Source: JABDIY01 sp963803845 (lineage in GTDB: Bacteria > Actinomycetota > Acidimicrobiia > Acidimicrobiales > SZUA-35). From it: a stretch of DNA of 64,000 bases. A model generated the notes under the pieces. It searched no databases. It was not told the origin of the DNA and saw only the letters and a program-made list of their open reading frames with translations. This document shows positions 16,931-23,589 of this stretch, piece after piece. The position numbers were made by a program, and so were the translations under genes. Numbering within the stretch: position 1 is the stretch's first letter; every line of letters begins with the position of its first letter. The stretch is taken from positions 2,356,001 through 2,420,000 of the forward strand of contig CAWDNZ010000005.1 in the NCBI GenBank assembly GCA_963803845.1. Direction: 5' to 3'.

Positions 16931-17386
16931 GTGACCAGACTCTTCATCGCCCTCCTCGCCATCGCCACCTTCACCGCCGGATGCAGCGGCAGTGACACTG
17001 CGGTCTCCGACGCCCCGAGCGAAACCGTAGGCGCAACCACCCCCGACATCGCCGCGGCGGGAATTCGGTTGGTCTCTGCTGCCGACGGTGCCGAGATTCA
17101 AGCCAACCCGCCCGAAGGGCTGATCGTCCTCGATGTCCGTACGCCTGAGGAGTTCGCTGAGGGTCACCTCGAAGGAGCGACGATGATCGATTTCTACCGA
17201 GACGACTTCGCCGACCAACTGGCCGGCCTCGATCCCGACGCTCCCTATCTGTTGTACTGCCGTTCCGGAAACCGCAGCGGACAGGCCGCCACCATCATGG
17301 ACGGACTCGGGTTCTCTAACGTTGCGAACATCGACGGCGGCATCCTCTCGTGGACCGAGGCCGGTCTTCCGACCGTTGAACCATGA
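16931..17386 (+). CDS. Rhodanese-domain lipoprotein
   Basis: 151 residues. GTG at 16931 gives a compact lipoprotein signal (VTRLFIALLAIATFTAGCSG, lipobox TAGC), preceded by AAAAGG; an ATG at 16874 would add 19 polar residues before the signal peptide and is less likely. Rhodanese fold at about 55-150, with VLDVRTPEEFAEGHLEGA and the active-site loop CRSGNRSG. It probably moves sulfane sulfur or acts as an exported thiol protein. Coupled by a 4-bp overlap (ATGA) to the multicopper oxidase, so an envelope redox or metal-sulfur role is inferred. Confidence 0.9.
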   Translation: MTRLFIALLAIATFTAGCSGSDTAVSDAPSETVGATTPDIAAAGIRLVSAADGAEIQANPPEGLIVLDVRTPEEFAEGHLEGATMIDFYRDDFADQLAGLDPDAPYLLYCRSGNRSGQAATIMDGLGFSNVANIDGGILSWTEAGLPTVEP

Positions 17387-18957
17387 CCGTTCCAAAACTC
17401 ACCCGGCGAAGAACGCTGGAACTCCTCGCCGGAACGGGAGGATGGCTCTTGCTCAGCTCCTGTGCCAGCGATAGCTCAGCGCCCGATGCGGTAGCAACCC
17501 CCGACAACGCGGAAACCCAGGCGAGTAATGCAGTGAGTAGGGTCGAGCTTGAAGCCGAAGTCCGCGACCTTCATCTTCGGCTCTGGGCTGCCCCGTCGGT
17601 TGCGGAGATCATTGCGGGAACCACAACAGAGGTGTACTCATTCGATGCTGAGGTGCTCTCTGGAGACCCCGCCAGCGTGGTCCCGTCGACCTCCTATCTC
17701 GGCCCCACGCTGCATGTTCGTCAAGGCCAACGAGTTCAGGTCAGCTTCGAGAATCAACTTGGCGACGAGTGCATCGTCCACTGGCACGGTCTTACGGTCC
17801 CCCAAGACCAGGATGGCCAACCCGGCGAAGCGATCGAATCTGGCGAGATCTACGAATACGACTTCACCGTTGCTAACGAACCCGGCACCTACTGGTATCA
17901 CCCTCACCCCCATGGCCGGACCGGCGAGCAGGTCTACCGCGGCCTTGCCGGCCTACTCATCGTTCACGGCGAAGCTGATGGGCTTCCGAGTGGCGACAAC
18001 GACCTCTCCATGGTGCTCCAAGATCGAACGATCAGCAGTAGCGGCGAACTGCAGTACACCTCATCCATGCACGACACCATGGCTGGCTTCGTTGGTGACT
18101 CCATTGTCACGAACGGTGTCACCGATCTAACGGTCGCAGTGCGCCCAGAGCCCTACCGGATCCGGCTCCTCAATGGTGCAAACTCTCGCTCCCAATACCT
18201 CTCGTGGTCGACCGCAACGCCATGTCACGTTGTGGCGACCGACGGCAACCTCCTGCCCGAAGCAGTGGCTCCGGCGGGCATCGTCTTGACTCCGGCCCAG
18301 CGAACAGATCTTTGGATCGACTTCGCCCAGTTCACTGCGGGCCAGCGGGTAGAACTCCTCGTCGTCGACACCTTCATTGAATCCGCCGGAATGATGGGCC
18401 AGGGCATGGGCGGCATGGATGATGCCGAGATCGATCTCAGCAGCAAGGTCGCCGCCACCTTCGTAGTGGGCGACGGTCAGCGACAGACCTCCACCGCCCC
18501 AACCACGCTCGGGGCCGAACCGATCTTCTCTGCCGGCGATGCGGTGAACCCTGACGCCCCCAAGGAATTCGTGTTGTCCACGAGGCGAGCCACTCATTGG
18601 ATCAACGGCAGCCAGTGGGAAGGGCGAACGGCCGCACCCGTGGAGATGGTCGAAGCGAACACGGTGGAGTTGTGGGAGTTCGTCAACCAGTCACCAATGC
18701 CTCACCCCATGCACCTTCACGGCAATGCGTTTCGCGTCGTCTCGAGGACGTGGGACGATGACGGGTTAGCTTCCAGTTGGGAGTCGATTCAGCACGGGGT
18801 CGTGGAATCAGGTCTGCGTGACACCGTTCTGGTTTGGCCAGGCCAACGTGTCCAGATCGCAGTGCCGTTCGCTGACCACAGAGGCTTCTTCCTGTATCAC
18901 TGCCACATCCTCGAACACGAGGACTCCGGCATGATGCGAAACTTCAAGGTCGTCTGA
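17383..18957 (+). CDS. Multicopper oxidase (CueO/laccase type), exported
   Basis: 524 residues, three cupredoxin domains. All copper motifs are intact: HWHG (about 133), WYHPHPHG (about 170), HPMHLHGNAF (about 440) and HCHILEHEDSGMM (about 506), which supply the T1 site and the trinuclear cluster. The N-terminus has a twin-arginine-like RRRTLELL motif plus a lipobox LLSSC, so it may be a Tat-exported lipoprotein. A Met-rich insert (GMMGQGMGGMDD, about 340) resembles the Cu(I)-binding segment of CueO. Predicted to oxidise Cu(I) or phenolics with O2 reduced to water. Coupled to the rhodanese lipoprotein. Confidence 0.95.
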   Translation: MTVPKLTRRRTLELLAGTGGWLLLSSCASDSSAPDAVATPDNAETQASNAVSRVELEAEVRDLHLRLWAAPSVAEIIAGTTTEVYSFDAEVLSGDPASVVPSTSYLGPTLHVRQGQRVQVSFENQLGDECIVHWHGLTVPQDQDGQPGEAIESGEIYEYDFTVANEPGTYWYHPHPHGRTGEQVYRGLAGLLIVHGEADGLPSGDNDLSMVLQDRTISSSGELQYTSSMHDTMAGFVGDSIVTNGVTDLTVAVRPEPYRIRLLNGANSRSQYLSWSTATPCHVVATDGNLLPEAVAPAGIVLTPAQRTDLWIDFAQFTAGQRVELLVVDTFIESAGMMGQGMGGMDDAEIDLSSKVAATFVVGDGQRQTSTAPTTLGAEPIFSAGDAVNPDAPKEFVLSTRRATHWINGSQWEGRTAAPVEMVEANTVELWEFVNQSPMPHPMHLHGNAFRVVSRTWDDDGLASSWESIQHGVVESGLRDTVLVWPGQRVQIAVPFADHRGFFLYHCHILEHEDSGMMRNFKVV

Positions 18958-18974
18958 GCGCTCCCTTCAGACGA

Positions 18975-20537
18975 TTACCGGCTGGCGTAGGCGCTGGGGA
19001 ATCTGGCCAGGAACGCTATGGCGAGCCGTAGTTCCCGCTGGTCCACGAACTCGCCGACCTTGTGAGTGTTCTGCTCGATCCCGGCTCCAAACCCGAGCAT
19101 CGCCGGGTATTTGAAACCTCCAGACTCCACCCATGCCTTGGTTGGAGGTACGTCGATGGTCGTGTCGTCCACGGGGATCGGATAGCCCACACCGTCGGTG
19201 GAGAAGATCCATCGGTCCACCCGGGCCTCGGTCCGCATGCCGCCGTCCTCTTGTGGAGAGGGGACAACGTTGGGCGCAACGACGGACTCATACACGGTGA
19301 CGGCGGTCTTGATCGCCTCATGGTCGGCCGGCGTGGCCCACCCCATGTAGATCTGAGGGTTGCCAGGCTTGTAGCCCCGCCAGGTGGTTCCCTCATAGAC
19401 CGGTACGGCGATGTCAACCTTCAGGCCGGCATCGCGGGCCGCCTTCACAGCGTCGAGCGCTTCCACGTCGGCCAGGGCCTGGTCGGGTTGCTCACCGATG
19501 GTCAAACGACGATCGAAGCGGAACGTGAACCGGTCGGGAACCGCGCAATCGCTGGGGGTTTCCAGCTGTGACCACGACGCCGTCCGGGTGCCATGGCCAA
19601 GGAATGGATCATCGGCGAATCCGTCTCGAGCGTCATAGCGGCGGGCTGCCTCAACGATGATGGCACCCCCATACTCCAACGGGTTCAGCCCTTCCCATGG
19701 CATGGATCCATGGCAGGATTGTCCGGTCACCGTCACTTCGATCTGCATCCGGCCCCGTTGACCGCGGTAGATGCCAAGCGCTCCCTTGTGGGCGTCGCCG
19801 GTCCCTTCGGTGAGAATGACCACATCGGGAATCAGGTCGGGCGAAGCTCCGGGTAAGACGTGCTTCACCACGTACATCGGTCCTGCGCCGTCGTTGTCTT
19901 CCTCACACGCCGTGGCGTACGCCCGTACGATCACGCCGCGGAGAGCCCCCTCCGGGGCTAGTTCGAGAGCGATCTTCGTTGCGATGATCTGAGACACCAC
20001 GCCGGCCAGTTGGTCGGCGGCCCCTCGTCCAAAGATCAGGTGTTCCCATTCGTCATCAGGCGGCAGGTGGCCCAGCTGGCTGCGGAGGAAGTCGCGGTCG
20101 ACCGCGTCAATGTCGGTCATGCCGTCATAGGAATCGATTCCGCCAAGCTTCTCTTGCCACGTAGAGCGCAGTGCCTGCACCGTGTCGGAGTGGCCATCGA
20201 AATAGATCACCTTCTTGTCGTCGGGAAAGACGCCGTCTTCAGGATCGGTCACCATCCAGACAAGGTTTCCGTAGTCGTCGAACCAGACGTCCTCGGCATA
20301 CCGAACCGCGCCAATGTCGATGATGGTTTGTTTCAGGAACTCCAGGCGAGGGCCTTCGTGGTTGCTGAGCCCGCAGGCCGGATCGCCGCCCTCGTCGACT
20401 GGGCGGTCTACATAGTCGGCGGGAATGCGGATGCACTCACGCAAGATGGCCGCCGCCAGCGGCAGATGGGTCTCGCTCAGCTCAGCCACGCGTTGGTCTA
20501 GCTGCTTGGTATCAACTTGGTCGTAGAGATTGGTCAT
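18975..20537 (-). CDS. ygeY: YgeY-type selenium-metabolism-linked M20 hydrolase
   Basis: 520 residues, M20 metallopeptidase fold. Metal-binding motifs visible: FDGHSDTVQA, GRGAADQLAGVV and TACEEDNDG with the catalytic Glu pair; a dimerisation lid is inserted after GRMQIEVTVTGQSCHGSMPWEG. YgeY is a marker of the selenium-dependent hydroxylase cluster (family knowledge); its amide substrate there is unproven. The ATG overlaps the ygeW stop by 4 bp. It is the last gene of a leftward three-gene operon that diverges from the xanthine dehydrogenase genes. It is longer than E. coli YgeY by about 115 residues, mostly through inserts in the N-terminal half. Confidence 0.85.
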   Translation of the reverse strand: MTNLYDQVDTKQLDQRVAELSETHLPLAAAILRECIRIPADYVDRPVDEGGDPACGLSNHEGPRLEFLKQTIIDIGAVRYAEDVWFDDYGNLVWMVTDPEDGVFPDDKKVIYFDGHSDTVQALRSTWQEKLGGIDSYDGMTDIDAVDRDFLRSQLGHLPPDDEWEHLIFGRGAADQLAGVVSQIIATKIALELAPEGALRGVIVRAYATACEEDNDGAGPMYVVKHVLPGASPDLIPDVVILTEGTGDAHKGALGIYRGQRGRMQIEVTVTGQSCHGSMPWEGLNPLEYGGAIIVEAARRYDARDGFADDPFLGHGTRTASWSQLETPSDCAVPDRFTFRFDRRLTIGEQPDQALADVEALDAVKAARDAGLKVDIAVPVYEGTTWRGYKPGNPQIYMGWATPADHEAIKTAVTVYESVVAPNVVPSPQEDGGMRTEARVDRWIFSTDGVGYPIPVDDTTIDVPPTKAWVESGGFKYPAMLGFGAGIEQNTHKVGEFVDQRELRLAIAFLARFPSAYASR

Positions 20538-21682
20538 TGGGTTGCCTCCTGCTCGAGAGATGCCAGCACTGCGGCCAGGTTAGGAACCTTCGCTCCGGCC
20601 AACAGCGCCATCACCACATACATTTTCCAGTTGGCCTGTTTGGCCACGTTTACTTTGTGTAGATCCATCACGCCGGGGCTGACTTCCGCCCCGATGTCCG
20701 CCGGGAGGCAATGGAGATACAGCGCATCGCCACCTTTGGTCCCGGCCATGAGCCGTTCGTCGCAGATCCAATCGGTGTGCAGTGCGTTCCGCTGGAGCGC
20801 CCGTTGCTCGATCTCGGCCAGAGCGGCCTTGTCACCCGCTGCGTTTGCGCCCACCCGTTCGATCATCAGGTCATACGCTCCCCAGCTCTTGGGGTAGACG
20901 ATGTCTGCATCGGCGAACGCTTCGTCCATATTGTCGACCACCCGGAACGATCCACCGCCGGCGGCGTTTGCCTCTGCGGCCGCCATGGCCTGCTCGGTGA
21001 GTTGATACCCGGGCGGGTGGGCCAACGTGACGTTGGCCCCGAAGCGGGTGAGTAGGGTGATGATTCCTTGGGGCACGGAGAGGGGCTTGGCATAGGAGGG
21101 CGAGTAGGCCCAGCTCATGGTGATGTTGCGGTTGGACAGATCATCGAAGTTGTCTTCCAGCCACATGAGGTCGGCCATGGTCTGTGTGGGGTGGTCCACG
21201 TCGCATTGCAGGTTGACGATCGGTACCGAACGGGGGTCTTCGGTGGCGTCCAGATAGCCGTCGATGCCGGTCTTCACGTCACGGATGAAGGCGTTGCCCT
21301 CGCCGAGAATGAGGTCGTGCCTGATGCCCATGGCATGGGCGTTCATTCCGAGCATGGCTCCGGTCTCCACCGCCGTCTCGCCGTGGGAGACCTGCGTGGA
21401 AGACCCGTCCACGATGACTGGCTGCATGCCCAGCCGAGCGGCCGCTCCACCCCAAGCGCTTTTGGTCCGGGTGGACTGATCGAAGAACACCGCCCACGCC
21501 AGTTCGTTGGCACAGAGTGGCGTTTGAATCCTGTGGCGGTCGAACTCGGCGAGCGTCCTCGCCAGTTTCCGTACGGTGGCAAGATCGGCCGATGACCACT
21601 CTTGGGTTGTCAGCAGGCTCTGGCCCAGGATTGCGTCGAGTTCGTGCTGGTCCAACGACCGTAGGGTTTCGATCTTGCTCAT
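20534..21682 (-). CDS. ygeW: YgeW-type carbamoyltransferase
   Basis: 382 residues. Transcarbamylase signatures: phosphate loop FFDQSTRTKSAW (carbamoyl-phosphate site, STRT) in the N-terminal half and HCLPADI in the C-terminal half. The length and insertion pattern match YgeW, a knotted carbamoyltransferase of unknown acceptor that sits in purine/selenium gene clusters, not ornithine or aspartate transcarbamylase. Overlaps by 4 bp both the carbamate kinase upstream and ygeY downstream. Together they suggest phosphorolysis of a carbamoylated purine breakdown product to carbamoyl phosphate, then ATP (inference). Confidence 0.9.
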   Translation of the reverse strand: MSKIETLRSLDQHELDAILGQSLLTTQEWSSADLATVRKLARTLAEFDRHRIQTPLCANELAWAVFFDQSTRTKSAWGGAAARLGMQPVIVDGSSTQVSHGETAVETGAMLGMNAHAMGIRHDLILGEGNAFIRDVKTGIDGYLDATEDPRSVPIVNLQCDVDHPTQTMADLMWLEDNFDDLSNRNITMSWAYSPSYAKPLSVPQGIITLLTRFGANVTLAHPPGYQLTEQAMAAAEANAAGGGSFRVVDNMDEAFADADIVYPKSWGAYDLMIERVGANAAGDKAALAEIEQRALQRNALHTDWICDERLMAGTKGGDALYLHCLPADIGAEVSPGVMDLHKVNVAKQANWKMYVVMALLAGAKVPNLAAVLASLEQEATQ

Positions 21683-22686
21683 ATGCGCGTTTCTTCCAGT
21701 TCGTGGTTGGGAGGCGCAGCCGGGCTGTCGCCCCTTCGTATTCGGGTGCCGGCAGTGCCGTCGATTGCTTGAACGAGGTCCCCGGGGAGACAGATGATGG
21801 CTTCTCCGTCCACCGCGTCCAGAAAGGCCATGGCCGCCTCCATCTTCGGGCCCATGCTGCCTTCGGCAAATTGGCCTTCGGAATACAGAGCGTGGACTTC
21901 GTTACGGGTGAGGTTGGTGAGCGGCCTGGGGTGATCGGTGTAGAAATCGGCATAGACATGATCCACGCTCGTTGTGATCACAAGCTGAGATGAGTCCAGA
22001 CCAACCGCCAGCAGCATGCTGGCTCTGTCCTTGTCGATCACGGCCTCCTGACCAACGATTCGGCCGTCTTCGCTTCGACTGACCGGGATACCCCCGCCTC
22101 CACAGCAGATCACCGTGATGCCAAGCTCACTGAGTTTGCGAATTGTGGAGAGCTGCACAATCTGCAGCGGTTCCGGTGACGCTACGGCCCGGCGCACGCC
22201 GCGCTTTGGATCGGTCATCAATTGCCAGCCGCGCTCCTGGGCCAAACGTTCCGCCTCGGCTCGCTCGTAGAAACGACCGATTGGTTTATTGGGGTTTTGG
22301 AACGCCGGGTCTTCCGGGTCAACCTCGATTTCGGTGACGATGGTGACAACGGGTGTGTCGATCCCCCGCTGCCACAGTTCGGCCCGCAGAGCTCGTTCGA
22401 TCATGTAGCCCATGGCTCCCTGGCTGTCCGCCACAAGAGAGTCGAGGGGAACCTCGGGGAGGGCCTGGCTGGCCATTTCGGACCGAAGCTGCATGAATCC
22501 GACCTGAGGTCCGTTGCCGTGGGTGAGCACGAGGTGCACTCCGCGTTCCAGAAGATCGGCGATGGGCCTCATGGCCTCGCGAGTGACATCGAACTGATTG
22601 GCCACCGTGGGCGGCAAATCGGGATCGAGCAATGAATGCCCGCCGATGGCGATGACGGTCGGTCCCGACTGCGGGCTCACACCCAT
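21679..22686 (-). CDS. arcC: Carbamate kinase
   Basis: 335 residues. Amino-acid kinase fold with AIGGHSLLDPD at the N-terminus, LTHGNGPQVGFMQLRSEMA, GYMIERALRAEL, ICCGGGGIPVSR and TSVDHVYADF, closing with GSMGPKMEAAMAFLDAV. These are standard carbamate kinase motifs; the equivalent E. coli gene in this cluster is yqeA. It makes ATP from carbamoyl phosphate and ADP, releasing ammonia and CO2. First gene of the leftward operon; its ATG faces the divergent promoter region shared with the FAD subunit gene. Confidence 0.93.
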   Translation of the reverse strand: MGVSPQSGPTVIAIGGHSLLDPDLPPTVANQFDVTREAMRPIADLLERGVHLVLTHGNGPQVGFMQLRSEMASQALPEVPLDSLVADSQGAMGYMIERALRAELWQRGIDTPVVTIVTEIEVDPEDPAFQNPNKPIGRFYERAEAERLAQERGWQLMTDPKRGVRRAVASPEPLQIVQLSTIRKLSELGITVICCGGGGIPVSRSEDGRIVGQEAVIDKDRASMLLAVGLDSSQLVITTSVDHVYADFYTDHPRPLTNLTRNEVHALYSEGQFAEGSMGPKMEAAMAFLDAVDGEAIICLPGDLVQAIDGTAGTRIRRGDSPAAPPNHELEETRI

Positions 22687-22717
22687 ACCAACTCTGGCAC
22701 ACTGCCTCCGTTCTGTT

Positions 22718-22843
22718 GTTGGCCGCGACCAACCGCTGCCTGGGTTCGATCTTGGTGAAGTCTGCTTGTGATTGGCAGGGTCCTAAGTCCCTCCCATCGC
22801 CCGCTGGGAGTTCGGCCAGCCGGTGAGTACTGTCAGTAGCACC
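22718..22843. promoter_or_regulatory. Divergent control region of the selenium-hydroxylase operons, two dyads
   Basis: Two dyads lie in the 186-bp gap. GTTGGCCGCGACCAAC (22718-22733) is a 16-bp palindrome with one mismatched pair. GGTGAGTACTGTCAGTAG plus CACC (22822-22843) has a perfect core TACTG-T-CAGTA. Each is near one gene start, as expected for a local repressor or activator controlling both arms. No regulator gene is adjacent. Confidence 0.4.
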
Positions 22844-22872
22844 AGACAGAGGCGTCAGAACGAGGGAGAGGT

Positions 22873-23589
22873 ATGCATCAGCTAGTGGGGTATCACCGAC
22901 CGACGTCGATCGCCGAGGCGACCGGACTACTGGATGGTCCAAACCGCATGGCTTTGGCGGGTGGCACCACCATCGTCCACGACGGAAGCGGACATCCCGT
23001 CGAGCTGGTCGATCTGCAGGCCCTGGGCCTCGGGAACATCTCCGCAAACGGATCGCGCATTGAGATCGGCGCAACGGCAACGCTTCAGGCCCTGGTGGAC
23101 AGCGACCTCGTTCCCGACGTGGTTCGGGATGCGGCCAAAGCCGACCAGCCCAGCACGCTACGAACGCTCGCCACCGTCGGCGGCAGCGTCGGCGCCGCCG
23201 ATAGCGAGAGCCTGCTGGTGGCAGCACTGCTGGTCCACGAGGCGACCGTGAACTTCGCCGATGAGCGATCGGCACCTCTTCACGAGGTGTTGTCCAACGG
23301 GCTGTCCCAAGGCGATCTGATCGTCAGCATCTCCGTGGCAACCGGCGGGGCCACGGCTATGGCGACGACCGGTCGAACACCTCACGACGTTCCCATCGTT
23401 GCTGTGGTTGGCCGACGCAGCGACGACGGCACACGATTGGCCATCTGCGGGGTTGGGGCAACACCTCAGCTCGTGGAGGAGGGATCACTCGGTCAACTCG
23501 AGCCACCGGGTGACTTCCGAGGGTCTGCGGAGTACCGCAAGCGCCTAGCCGAGGTTCTCATGGCTCGTGTCGTCGGGGAGCTGTCATGA
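22873..23589 (+). CDS. ygfM: FAD-binding subunit of the XdhD-type molybdenum hydroxylase
   Basis: 238 residues, slightly short for CoxM/XdhB-type flavoprotein subunits and close to E. coli YgfM. FAD motifs: ALAGGTTIVHDG (first loop) and TLRTLATVGGSVGAADSES (second loop). A GGGAGAGG site precedes the ATG. The stop overlaps xdhD by 4 bp. It should transfer electrons from the molybdenum subunit to NAD+ or another acceptor, but the usual [2Fe-2S] relay between them is missing in the partner protein. Confidence 0.9.
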   Translation: MHQLVGYHRPTSIAEATGLLDGPNRMALAGGTTIVHDGSGHPVELVDLQALGLGNISANGSRIEIGATATLQALVDSDLVPDVVRDAAKADQPSTLRTLATVGGSVGAADSESLLVAALLVHEATVNFADERSAPLHEVLSNGLSQGDLIVSISVATGGATAMATTGRTPHDVPIVAVVGRRSDDGTRLAICGVGATPQLVEEGSLGQLEPPGDFRGSAEYRKRLAEVLMARVVGELS

